DNA of 41,408 nt from Clavibacter lycopersici (GTDB lineage: Bacteria; Actinomycetota; Actinomycetes; Actinomycetales; Microbacteriaceae), in assembly GCF_003576405.1 (NCBI RefSeq), contig NZ_QWGT01000002.1, forward strand, positions 1 through 41,408. Direction: 5' to 3'. Made by a program: the position numbers and the translations under genes. The notes beneath the pieces are model-generated. The model did not search any database and was not told the DNA's origin. It worked only from the letters and a program-made list of their open reading frames with translations. This document shows positions 28,360 through 36,250 of the stretch, in pieces. Every line of letters starts with the position of its first letter. Position 1 is the stretch's first letter.

Positions 28360-29988
28360 TCAGCGGCGGCGGATGCGGCGCATCACGGGGCCTGCGAGCT
28401 GCTGCAGCTCGGAGGAGCGCATGGCGGCGAGGGCGGCGAGGTAGACGGCCGTCATGACGGCGGCCAGCGGGATCCCGACGAGGAGCGCCTGCCCCTTCGA
28501 CGCGACGCTCACCCCCTCGAACGCGCCGCCCGAGACGAGGGAGAGGAGGCCGATGCCGACGAGCGCGGTCGGCACGGCGGCGGCGACGAAGCGGACGGCG
28601 CTGCGGAGGATCCGGCGCCCGTCGATGCGGCCGATGCGCCGGCGGAGGAGCACGGCCGCGAGCACGGCCTGCCCGGTGACGGTGACGGTCTGCAGCACGG
28701 CCAGCCCCACGCCGATCAGCTCGACCGGCTGCTGCGAGATGACGAGCGCGCCGGCGATGAACAGCACGACCTGCGCGCACTGGATGAGGAACGGCGTGCG
28801 CGTGTCCGAGAGCGCGTAGAAGGCGCGCTGCAGCACGAACAGGGTGCTGAAGGCGGGGAGCCCGAGGATGAACGCGATGAGGACGACCCCGTAGCCGCGG
28901 ACCTCGCCGATGTCGCCGGAGACCATCACGCGTGCCACGGGACCGGCCAGCACCGCGATGAGGACGGTCGAGAGCACGGTCATGAGCGCGACGAGGCGGA
29001 CGGCCGAGGAGAGGTCGGCCCGCATGCTGTCGTGGTCGCCCTCGCCGGCGTGCGTGCTCATGCGCGTGAAGTAGGCGGTGGCGATGGAGACCGCGAAGAT
29101 CGAGTGCGGGAGCATGAAGAAGAGCCAGGCGTTGAGCAGGATCGTGCTCGACGGGCTGTCCGAGGTGGCGGCGATGTTCGCGACGTTCGACTGCGCGATG
29201 CCGGCGAGCTGCGTGACGACGAGCATGCCGAAGGTCCAGCCGGCGAGTCGGCCGGCGGTGCCGAGGCCGACGCCGCGCCAGGCGAAGTCGAAGCGGAACC
29301 GCAGGCCCACGCGGCGCCAGAAGACGAAGAGGATGAGCGCCTGGGCGACGACGCCGAGGGTCGCGGATCCGGCCAGCACGACGATCTTGTCGAGGCTCCA
29401 GTCGTCGACCGGGCGGCTGCCGGATCCGAACATGGCCTGGAAGAGGAGGAGGCCGGCGATGGCGACGACGTTGTTGAGGACCGGCGCCCACGTGAAGGGG
29501 CCGAAGGAGCCGCGCGCGTTCAGGACCTCGCCGAGCACGGCGTAGAGCCCGTAGAAGAGGATCTGCGGCAGGCACCAGTAGGCGAACGCGACGACGAGCG
29601 CGAAGACGTCGGGCGGGAGGGTGGCGGCGTAGAGGCGCGAGACCACGGGGGCGCCGACCGTCGCGAGGATCGTGACCCCGCCGAGGACGACGATCGCGAT
29701 GGTGACGAGCTTGTTGATGTAGCCGGCGCCGCCGTCCGCGTGCTTGGCCGCGCGGACGACCTGGGGCACGAGCACGGCGTTGAGGACGCCGCCGGCGATG
29801 ATCACGTAGATGTTGTTCGGCAGCTGGTTCGCGTTGGAGAACGCGTTGGAGCTGCCGAGCGTCGCGCCGATGGTCTGCAGCAGCACGATGGCCTTGACGA
29901 AGCCGAGGATGCGCGAGACGAACGTGCCCGAGGCGAGCAGGGCGGAGGCCCGGCCGATGCCGCCGCGGGGAGCGGGGGCGGCGGTCAC
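28360..29988 (-). CDS. murJ: Lipid II flippase MurJ (MviN)
   Basis: A 542-residue polytopic protein with about 14 transmembrane helices that moves lipid II across the membrane for peptidoglycan synthesis. Family marks include ASGTFVSRILGFVKAIVL at the N-terminus, NAFSNANQLPNNIYVIIAGGVLNAVLVPQ, and the second-half repeat LQRAFYALSDTRTPF. The GTG at 29988 has an AGGA-type site. It lies 36 bases after the DUF6049 gene, the same order as in Streptomyces (pcnA, DUF6049, mviN, ..., trxB, trxA). It lacks the cytoplasmic pseudokinase domain found in mycobacterial MviN. Confidence 0.94.
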   Translation of the reverse strand: MTAAPAPRGGIGRASALLASGTFVSRILGFVKAIVLLQTIGATLGSSNAFSNANQLPNNIYVIIAGGVLNAVLVPQVVRAAKHADGGAGYINKLVTIAIVVLGGVTILATVGAPVVSRLYAATLPPDVFALVVAFAYWCLPQILFYGLYAVLGEVLNARGSFGPFTWAPVLNNVVAIAGLLLFQAMFGSGSRPVDDWSLDKIVVLAGSATLGVVAQALILFVFWRRVGLRFRFDFAWRGVGLGTAGRLAGWTFGMLVVTQLAGIAQSNVANIAATSDSPSSTILLNAWLFFMLPHSIFAVSIATAYFTRMSTHAGEGDHDSMRADLSSAVRLVALMTVLSTVLIAVLAGPVARVMVSGDIGEVRGYGVVLIAFILGLPAFSTLFVLQRAFYALSDTRTPFLIQCAQVVLFIAGALVISQQPVELIGVGLAVLQTVTVTGQAVLAAVLLRRRIGRIDGRRILRSAVRFVAAAVPTALVGIGLLSLVSGGAFEGVSVASKGQALLVGIPLAAVMTAVYLAALAAMRSSELQQLAGPVMRRIRRR

Positions 29989-30024
29989 GACGCGTCCTGC
30001 GCGGGGGAGGGCGGCGCGATCCGG

Positions 30025-32322
30025 TCAGTCATCGATCTCCTCGGGCAGGCCGGCGAGCTGCCGGGCGCGGGCGCGGCGGCGCTTGCGGATGCTGCGGTAC
30101 AGGCCGAAGCCGAACAGGAGGGCGACGGCCGCGACGAACAGCGTGGTGACGACGGCCTCGAACCCGGCCCGGATGAAGAGCTCGACGGGCGCGCTCTCGC
30201 CGATCTGGACGGAGCCGTCCTCGGTGGTGAGCCGCGCGGTCACCACGACGTCGCCGTTCGAGATGGAGGTGATGGGCGGGCGGGCCGACGCGCTGCCGTG
30301 CGCGGGGACGGTGACGAGCGCGGAGTCGTCGACGCGGATCCGGCCGCTGCCCGCGATGATCGACAGCCGCACCGTGACGGGCTGGTCGAGCTCGTTGCTG
30401 ACGTTGATGAGGAGGCTCGTCGTGTCGCTGATGACGGTGTTCTGGCGCGTCGTGATGGCCACCGATCCCAGCAGCGCGTCGGCCTGGGCCGTGTAACCGT
30501 CCTGGACGGTCACCTGCCCATCCCGATCATCGCGCCAGCGGTTCGACAGCGTCGCGAGGAGCAGCATCCGCTGCTGGCCGGTGATGAGCTCGGGGCGCTC
30601 CACCGCCTTCGCGAACGCGGCGACCTGCGCCTCGAGCGACATCGCGTCGGCGACCCGCTGCACGCGCGCGGGATCCTCCGGGTGGTCCACGACCTGGAGG
30701 GGGGTCGATGCGCTGCCGAGCGCGGCGCTGACCTGCGCGACGTCGCTGAAGGGGAGCGCCTGGATCGCGTCGAGCAGCTGTCCCAGCCGCCCGCCCGAGG
30801 CCGCCCAGCCGCGCTCCAGGGCCGCGACCACCACGTGGCCGTCGGCCGCTCGCGCGTCGGCCGCGAGGGTGGCCGAGAGCTGGGCGAGCGTCATCCCGAA
30901 CGCCTCGTCCGTCTGCGCGGACAGGGCGCTGTCGACGAGGGCGGAGACGCGGGCGTCCGTCACGAGCACGGCGGTGTCGCCGATCGTGCCGGTCGCGCCG
31001 ACGGCCGCGGTGCCGGTGGACTGCACGTCGCCGCTCGAGAGGATGGCTGTGGTGGTGCCGCTGGCGGCCAGGACCCCGAGGTCGTCCGACGTGACGGTGC
31101 CTGCCGCGGGCCAGGAGACGCCGGAGATCGTGTAGTCCCAGGCGGTCAGGTCGGCGAGGCTCGGCACGGGTGCGAGCGCCGGCTCCGTGGGCGACGGGCT
31201 CGGCTCGGGCTCCGCGGGGGTCGGCGTCTCGGCGGGGGATGCGGTGTCGGCCGCCGCGGCCCCGGAGACGGCGGATCCGCCCCGCGTGCCGCTCGCGGCG
31301 GGGGACTCCGTCGCGGAGGGGGTCTCGGAGGGCGTCGGGCTCGGGGCGGGCGTCGATCCGGGCGCCGCGAACCGGCTCGCCCGCACGGCGTAGGTGGTGT
31401 CCGTGGGTGCGAGGAGGGTCGTGGCACCCGCCTGCGCCTGCACCGTCACGTCGGCGTCCGCCCAGGCGAGCTCGAAGGTCTCGTTGGGCATCTCGCGGAG
31501 CCGCTGCAGCCACTCGACGGCGGACGCGGGGGCGTCGGCGCCGAGGATCCGGATGGACGCGATGATCCGCGGGTCGATGCCCACGGCCACGGGCCGCCCG
31601 GAGACCGCGTCGAGCTGACGGGTGAGCGTGCCCCCCTGCCCGGTGTAGTTCGCGAGGGCCTCGGCGTCGACGAAGTCCGAGCCGCTCGGCGGGACGGTGA
31701 GCGGCACGACGGCCGCGACGGGCGTGGGCGCCGGATCCGCGCCCGGGCTCCAGACGACCGCGCCGCGCCCGGTCGCGACGTCCGCGCCGCCGGCCTCGAG
31801 CTCCGCCGTGAGACCGCGTGGGCCGAAGCCGCCGCGGCTGCCCTGCAGCGCCACGGTCGCCGACGGCACCGTGATGGCCACGTCGACCGTGCCGCCCGCG
31901 GGCACCTCAGGGGTGTCCGCGCGGCCGATTCGCGGGCCGGTGCGCGTGTTCGCGTCGGAGGCCGCCGTGTCGAGCCAGCCGTCGATCCTCGCGCGGGTGT
32001 CGAGGACGGTGCGGTTGAGGTCGAGGTCGATCCGCCCCGCGGGCACGGCGGCCTCCGTCGCGTTGACGACGGACACGGTGACGGCCAGGTCCTGGCCCGG
32101 GGTGAGGATCCCCTCGTCCCCGGGGGTGACGGTGAGCGTCACCCCGTCGGTGGCCGCGCGCGCCGGGGTCGACGGACCCGCGACCGTCCCGGCGGCGAGC
32201 GTCCCGGCGGCGACCGTGACGCACACGAGGGTGGAGATCGTGCGTCTGGCGGATCGCCGGATCAGCCGGAGGGCTCTGTCCGTGCGGGTGGGGCCGGCGT
32301 CGTGTCGAGGCGCGGCGTGCAT
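30025..32322 (-). CDS. DUF6049 family secreted/membrane-anchored protein
   Basis: A 765-residue cell-surface protein. A long basic signal peptide (about 1-57, hydrophobic core LVCVTVAAGTLAAGTVAG, ending ARA) leads into an external part with beta-rich domains. A Pro/Ser/Thr/Glu low-complexity linker (about 330-380) follows, then a second folded part. One C-terminal transmembrane helix (VVTTLFVAAVALLFGFGLY) precedes a basic cytoplasmic tail. The family is always found next to murJ and cca in actinobacteria, which suggests a role in envelope growth, but no function is known to me. ATG at 32322 follows TAGAAT by six bases, a likely leaderless start. It is divergent from cca. Confidence 0.88.
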   Translation of the reverse strand: MHAAPRHDAGPTRTDRALRLIRRSARRTISTLVCVTVAAGTLAAGTVAGPSTPARAATDGVTLTVTPGDEGILTPGQDLAVTVSVVNATEAAVPAGRIDLDLNRTVLDTRARIDGWLDTAASDANTRTGPRIGRADTPEVPAGGTVDVAITVPSATVALQGSRGGFGPRGLTAELEAGGADVATGRGAVVWSPGADPAPTPVAAVVPLTVPPSGSDFVDAEALANYTGQGGTLTRQLDAVSGRPVAVGIDPRIIASIRILGADAPASAVEWLQRLREMPNETFELAWADADVTVQAQAGATTLLAPTDTTYAVRASRFAAPGSTPAPSPTPSETPSATESPAASGTRGGSAVSGAAAADTASPAETPTPAEPEPSPSPTEPALAPVPSLADLTAWDYTISGVSWPAAGTVTSDDLGVLAASGTTTAILSSGDVQSTGTAAVGATGTIGDTAVLVTDARVSALVDSALSAQTDEAFGMTLAQLSATLAADARAADGHVVVAALERGWAASGGRLGQLLDAIQALPFSDVAQVSAALGSASTPLQVVDHPEDPARVQRVADAMSLEAQVAAFAKAVERPELITGQQRMLLLATLSNRWRDDRDGQVTVQDGYTAQADALLGSVAITTRQNTVISDTTSLLINVSNELDQPVTVRLSIIAGSGRIRVDDSALVTVPAHGSASARPPITSISNGDVVVTARLTTEDGSVQIGESAPVELFIRAGFEAVVTTLFVAAVALLFGFGLYRSIRKRRRARARQLAGLPEEIDD

Positions 32323-32328
32323 CTGGCG

Positions 32329-32334
32329 ATTCTA
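32329..32334 (-). promoter_or_regulatory. Candidate -10 of leaderless DUF6049-murJ transcript
   Basis: TAGAAT on the minus strand, then six bases (CGCCAG), then the DUF6049 ATG. No ribosome-binding site lies between. Confidence 0.6.
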
Positions 32335-32401
32335 AAGCGCTGGCCCCGCGCGGCCCGTGTGCGCTCGCCGTGGACGCCGGATGCCGGTGGCCGCCCCGCC
32401 G

Positions 32402-32407
32402 TAGACT
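32402..32407 (+). promoter_or_regulatory. Candidate -10 of cca
   Basis: TAGACT followed by eight bases and the cca ATG; the message would be leaderless or nearly so. It shares a 93-bp divergent region with the DUF6049 promoter. Confidence 0.5.
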
Positions 32408-32415
32408 GTCCGACC

Positions 32416-33846
32416 ATGCACAGCGTCGCACAGGCCCTCGAGCGTCTCCGCGAGCTGGCCGCATCGCCCCCGGTCGCCGTGCTCGCGCGCGCCTTCCACG
32501 AGGCCGGCCACGAGCTCGCCCTCGTCGGCGGACCGGTGCGCGACGCCTTCCTCGGCCGCGCCGCCACCGACCTCGACCTCACCACGGACGCCCGCCCCGA
32601 CCGGATCCTCGAGATCGTGAAGCCCGTCGCGGACGCCCACTGGGACATCGGCCGCGCGTTCGGCACCATCGGCGCGCGCGTGAAGGGGGAGCAGGTCGAG
32701 ATCACGACCTACCGCACCGACCAGTACGACGGCGTCTCCCGCAAGCCGGAGGTCGAGTTCGGCTCCTCCCTCGACGAGGACCTGGTGCGCCGCGACTTCA
32801 CGGTCAACGCGCTCGCCGTGCGCCTGCCGCAGGTCGTGCTGGTGGATCCGTCGGGCGGCATCGACGACCTGCTCGCCCAGGTCCTCCGCACGCCCGTCGC
32901 CCCCGAGGTCTCGTTCGGCGACGACCCGCTCCGCATGATGCGCGCCGTCCGCTTCGCCTCCCAGCTCGGCTTCCGCCTCGACGACGCCGCGCTCGCCGCC
33001 ATCCGCGACATGGCCCCGCGGATCCTCGACATCTCGGTCGAGCGCGTGAGCGACGAGCTGTCCAAGCTGCTGCGCACGCCCGAGCCGCGGGCGGGCCTCG
33101 ACCTCCTGGTGGAGGGCGGCCTCGCGGATCACGTGCTGCCCGAGCTGCCGGCGATGAAGCTGGAGGCCGACGAGCACCACCGGCACAAGGACGTCTACCA
33201 GCACTCGCTCCAGGTGCTCGACCAGGCCATCGACCACGAGCGCAGCCGTCACCCGGGCGAGGCACCGGACCTGGTGCTCCGCCTGGCCGCGCTGCTGCAC
33301 GACATCGGCAAGCCGTCCACGCGCCGGCTCGAGCCCGGCGGCGTCGTCACCTTCCACCACCACGACGTGGTCGGATCCAAGATGGCCAAGCGCCGGCTCC
33401 GCACCCTCCGCTTCGACAACGACACCATCGCGTCGGTCGCGCGCCTCGTCGAGCTGCACCTCCGCTTCTTCGGCTACACGGAGGGCGGCTGGACCGACTC
33501 GGCCGTCCGCCGCTACGTGCGGGACGCCGGACCCGAGCTCGAGCGCCTGCACATGCTCACGCGCGCCGACGTCACCACGCAGAACCGCCGCAAGGCCGAC
33601 CGACTCGGCTTCGCGTACGACGACCTCGAGGCCCGCATCGCCGAGCTCGCCGAGCAGGAGGAGATGGCGGCCGTCCGACCCGACCTCGACGGCGAGGCCA
33701 TCATGCGGATCCTCGACGTGCCGCCTGGCCCGGTCGTGGGCCGCGCCTACCGCTTCCTCCTCGAGCTGCGGCTCGACGAGGGGCCGCTCCCCGCTGACGA
33801 GGCCGAGCGTCGGCTGGTCGCGTGGTGGGCCGCCGAGCAGGCCTGA
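32416..33846 (+). CDS. cca: CCA tRNA nucleotidyltransferase
   Basis: A 476-residue enzyme that adds or repairs the 3' CCA of tRNAs, called pcnA in older actinobacterial annotation. The nucleotidyltransferase head has [13 protein letters not shown] and the metal-binding DLDLT (Asp52, Asp54), then [10 protein letters not shown] and [20 protein letters not shown]-terminal HD domain ([36 protein letters not shown]) suggests additional phosphohydrolase activity. It is needed here at least for tRNA-Ala in this window, whose gene has no CCA. The ATG at 32416 agrees with the family start. Confidence 0.95.
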   Translation: MHSVAQALERLRELAASPPVAVLARAFHEAGHELALVGGPVRDAFLGRAATDLDLTTDARPDRILEIVKPVADAHWDIGRAFGTIGARVKGEQVEITTYRTDQYDGVSRKPEVEFGSSLDEDLVRRDFTVNALAVRLPQVVLVDPSGGIDDLLAQVLRTPVAPEVSFGDDPLRMMRAVRFASQLGFRLDDAALAAIRDMAPRILDISVERVSDELSKLLRTPEPRAGLDLLVEGGLADHVLPELPAMKLEADEHHRHKDVYQHSLQVLDQAIDHERSRHPGEAPDLVLRLAALLHDIGKPSTRRLEPGGVVTFHHHDVVGSKMAKRRLRTLRFDNDTIASVARLVELHLRFFGYTEGGWTDSAVRRYVRDAGPELERLHMLTRADVTTQNRRKADRLGFAYDDLEARIAELAEQEEMAAVRPDLDGEAIMRILDVPPGPVVGRAYRFLLELRLDEGPLPADEAERRLVAWWAAEQA

Positions 33847-33893
33847 ACCGCGTCACCCCGGCCATCGGCCTGGTGCGACTCCTCCCCATCCGG

Positions 33894-33899
33894 TAGTCT
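33894..33899 (+). promoter_or_regulatory. Candidate -10 of the rpsF operon
   Basis: TAGTCT, with a poor -35 (TGGTGC at 33871-33876, 17-base spacer). Transcription from about 33906 would give a leader of roughly 105 nt. Confidence 0.45.
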
Positions 33900-33905
33900 T
33901 GCGAG

Positions 33906-34009
33906 GTTGTCCGCCCGGCAACGGGATTCCCCTGCCCCGCGCGGACAGATGCACATACCCTCCTGTCGCAGATCGTCTGCGACCGTTCAAGTCCGAAGGA
34001 GGTGGGTTA
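33906..34009 (+). promoter_or_regulatory. Structured 5' leader of rpsF (possible S6/S18 autoregulatory RNA)
   Basis: Outer arms TGTCCGC (33908-33914) and GCGGACA (33941-33947) enclose a small hairpin, CCCG-GCAA-CGGG (33914-33925; the first C is shared between the two stems), capped by a GNRA tetraloop. A C-rich segment follows. A near-perfect ribosome-binding site (GAAGGAGGT) ends the leader. In several bacteria the S6:S18 pair represses this operon through a leader hairpin; whether this one belongs to that class is inference. Confidence 0.4.
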
Positions 34010-34474
34010 GTGACGCATCAGTACGAACTCATGGTGATCCTGGATCCCGAGATCGATGAGCGCACCGTCGCTCCCAGTCTCGACAAGTTCCTCAACGTCA
34101 TCCGCACCAGCGGGGGCACCGTCGACAACGTCGACGTCTGGGGCCGTCGTCGACTGGCGTACGAGATCAACAAGAAGAACGAGGGCATCTACGCCGTCGT
34201 CCAGCTCACCGCCACGAGCGAGGCCACGCAGGAGCTCGACCGCCAGCTGGGCCTGTCCGAGGCCGTCATGCGCACCAAGGTGCTGCGTGCCGAGGAGGCC
34301 ATGGCCATGGTCGCCTCCGCCGCGAAGCTCGCCGACGAGAAGGCCGCCCGCAAGGCTGCCGCCACGTCCAAGGCCGCGGACGCCGCACCCCAGGCTCCCG
34401 CCACGGACGCCGCTCCGGCGACGCCCGGCAAGCCGGCAGCGCAGGCTGCTTCCAGCGAGAAGACCGGGGAGTAG
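34010..34474 (+). CDS. rpsF: Ribosomal protein S6
   Basis: A 154-residue small-subunit protein that pairs with S18 on the platform. The conserved core is about 1-97 ([17 protein letters not shown] ... [26 protein letters not shown]). A roughly 50-residue Ala/Lys/Pro tail follows ([20 protein letters not shown] onward), longer than in most S6 proteins and probably disordered. The GTG at 34010 follows AGGAGGTGGGTTA, which fixes the start; an upstream ATG is rejected. It is first in rpsF-ssb-rpsR-rplI. Confidence 0.96.
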   Translation: MTHQYELMVILDPEIDERTVAPSLDKFLNVIRTSGGTVDNVDVWGRRRLAYEINKKNEGIYAVVQLTATSEATQELDRQLGLSEAVMRTKVLRAEEAMAMVASAAKLADEKAARKAAATSKAADAAPQAPATDAAPATPGKPAAQAASSEKTGE

Positions 34475-34477
34475 TCG

Positions 34478-35032
34478 ATGGCCGGCGAAACCATCATCAC
34501 GGTCGTGGGCAACCTCACCAGTGATCCGGAGCTGCGGTACACGCAGAACGGGCTGGCGGTAGCCAACTTCACCATCGCATCCACGCCGAGGTCCTTCGAC
34601 CGCGCGAGCAACGACTGGAAGGACGGCGACGCCCTCTTCCTCCGTGCGAGCGTGTGGCGCGAGTTCGCCGAGCACGTGGCGTCCTCGCTCACCAAGGGAT
34701 CGCGCGTCGTCGCGACCGGCCGCCTCAAGCAGCGGTCGTACGAGACGAAGGAGGGCGAGAAGCGCACCTCCATCGAGCTCGAGGTCGACGAGATCGGCCC
34801 CTCGCTCCGCTACGCGACCGCTCAGGTCACGCGCGCGGCCGGCGGCGGCGGTAACGGCGGCGGGGGCAACTCCGGCGGCGGTGGCCGTGGCCAGTTCGGC
34901 GGCGGGCAGCCCCAGCAGCAGCAGGTGGCCGAGGAGCCGTGGGGCACCCCCGCGAGCTCCGGCGGCAACTCCGGCGGCGGCGACGGCGGCTGGTCCAACC
35001 CCGGCAACTTCAACGACGAGACGCCCTTCTAG
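34478..35032 (+). CDS. ssb: Single-stranded DNA-binding protein
   Basis: A 184-residue SSB. The OB fold (about 1-115) starts [21 protein letters not shown] and contains [17 protein letters not shown] Gly/Gln/Ser-rich disordered linker (about 120-170) follows, with the acidic protein-interaction tip NDETPF at the end. It lies 3 bases after the rpsF stop and before rpsR, the usual operon, and supplies the replication fork together with the nearby dnaB. Confidence 0.96.
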
Positions 35033-35068
35033 GGCTCGTCGCACTACGTACGAAAGACAGGAAGAATC

Positions 35069-35332
35069 ATGGCTGGAAAGAGCAGCGGCGACCGCCGCAA
35101 GCCTCTCCGCGGAGCCAAGGGCGGCAAGAACGCCGCCCCGGCGAAGTCCATCCGCGTCGGCGTCATCGACTACAAGGATGTCGCCACCCTCCGCAAGTTC
35201 ATCTCCGAGCGGGGAAAGATCCGCGCTCGTCGCATCACCGGTGTCTCGGTGCAGGAGCAGCGCCTCATCGCGCGCGCAGTCAAGAACGCGCGCGAGATGG
35301 CACTTCTCCCCTACGCCGGCTCCGGCCGTTAA
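35069..35332 (+). CDS. rpsR: Ribosomal protein S18
   Basis: An 87-residue basic small-subunit protein with the family core [33 protein letters not shown]. It contains no cysteine, so it is the zinc-independent type. ACAGGAAGAATC precedes the ATG. It lies 36 bases after ssb and 11 bases before rplI. Confidence 0.96.
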
Positions 35333-35343
35333 GGGGTAATGGA

Positions 35344-35796
35344 ATGTCGAAAGTGATCCTCACGACCGAGGTCTCCGGCCTCGGTTCCCCCGGAGACGTC
35401 GTCGAGGTCAAGAACGGGTTCTCCCGCAACTACCTCGTGCCCCAGGGCTTCGCGGTCATCTGGAGCCGCGGCGGCGAGAAGCAGATCGAGCAGATCAAGG
35501 CAGCGCGTGCCGCTCGCGAGCACGCGACCATCGAGGAGGCGCAGGACCTCAAGAGCCGCCTCGAGGCCAAGATCGTCAAGCTCACCGTCAAGGCCGGCCA
35601 GGGCGGGCGCCTCTTCGGCTCCGTCAAGACGTCCGACATCGCCAAGGCGGTCGAGGAGTCCGGCATCGGCCAGGTCGACAAGCGCAAGATCGAGATCCCC
35701 AACGCCATCAAGGCCACCGGGAACCACGAGGCCACGATCCGGCTCCGTGACGACATCGTCGCCACGATCAGCCTGCAGGTCGTCGCCGCGAAGTAA
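35344..35796 (+). CDS. rplI: Ribosomal protein L9
   Basis: A 150-residue large-subunit protein. The N-terminal domain has [35 protein letters not shown], then the long connecting helix (about 42-75, [17 protein letters not shown]), and the C-terminal domain ends SLQVVAAK. It is the last gene of the rpsF operon and is followed by a terminator. Full family length. Confidence 0.97.
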
Positions 35797-35809
35797 CGCT
35801 GCACGAGGT

Positions 35810-35842
35810 CGATGGCGGTGGGCATGATGCCCACCGCCATCG
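35810..35842 (+). terminator. Terminator of the rpsF-rplI operon
   Basis: CGATGGCGGTGGGC (35810-35823) pairs with GCCCACCGCCATCG (35829-35842) around ATGAT, 13 bases after rplI. Confidence 0.88.
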
Positions 35843-35882
35843 GCGGTTAAGCAGCCGGTCAGAGGGCCCTCGTTCCCCAGGC

Positions 35883-36080
35883 CCATCCACAGGCCCGGCC
35901 CTAGCAGACGAACTCTCAAGCCCTGGTGCAGACAAGTTTTCCCACATCGGGTGTGGAACTCGCGGTGCCTGGTCACAGGCTGATTCGGCGCCGAAATCCA
36001 TTCGTAGTGCACAGGCTTGTCCCCAGGTACTCCACACGATGCCCGGCGTTTCGCCCACTTTGTCCACACCCCCGTCCACA
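35883..36080. other. Cluster of DnaA-box-like sites upstream of dnaB
   Basis: Within the 454-bp rplI-dnaB gap: CCATCCACA (35883-35891), TTTCCCACA (35938-35946), TTGTCCCCA (36017-36025, one mismatch), TACTCCACA (36029-36037), TTGTCCACA (36060-36068, exact actinobacterial box) and CCGTCCACA (36072-36080). A TGTGGA core lies on minus at 35952. The last two sites end just before the candidate dnaB promoter. DnaA binding is inferred from motif only. Confidence 0.5.
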
Positions 36081-36087
36081 GGTGCAT

Positions 36088-36117
36088 TTGGTGCCGCACG
36101 GGGTCGATCCATATCGT
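36088..36117 (+). promoter_or_regulatory. Candidate dnaB promoter
   Basis: TTGGTG (36088-36093), 18 bases, TATCGT (36112-36117), giving a leader of about 127 nt. Two DnaA-box-like sites lie immediately upstream. Confidence 0.4.
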
Positions 36118-36250
36118 GGGGCAGCGCCCGTCGAACGGGTCGCCGAGGACCCGCGAGCGGTCCGGCCGACGCCGTCCCGAGCGGTGTCGGAGGTCCGAGC
36201 TAGAACGGTCGTGCGGGCGCATCCGCCCAGCCGACCGAGGGGAGCCGCAC

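Noticed and set aside
28333-33846. Very long plus-strand open frame (1837 codons) running antisense through murJ and DUF6049 into cca
   Set aside because: High GC removes stops from antisense frames. Only its last part (from 32416) is the real cca; the rest has low-complexity Arg/Asp/Gly/Ala composition and no domain.
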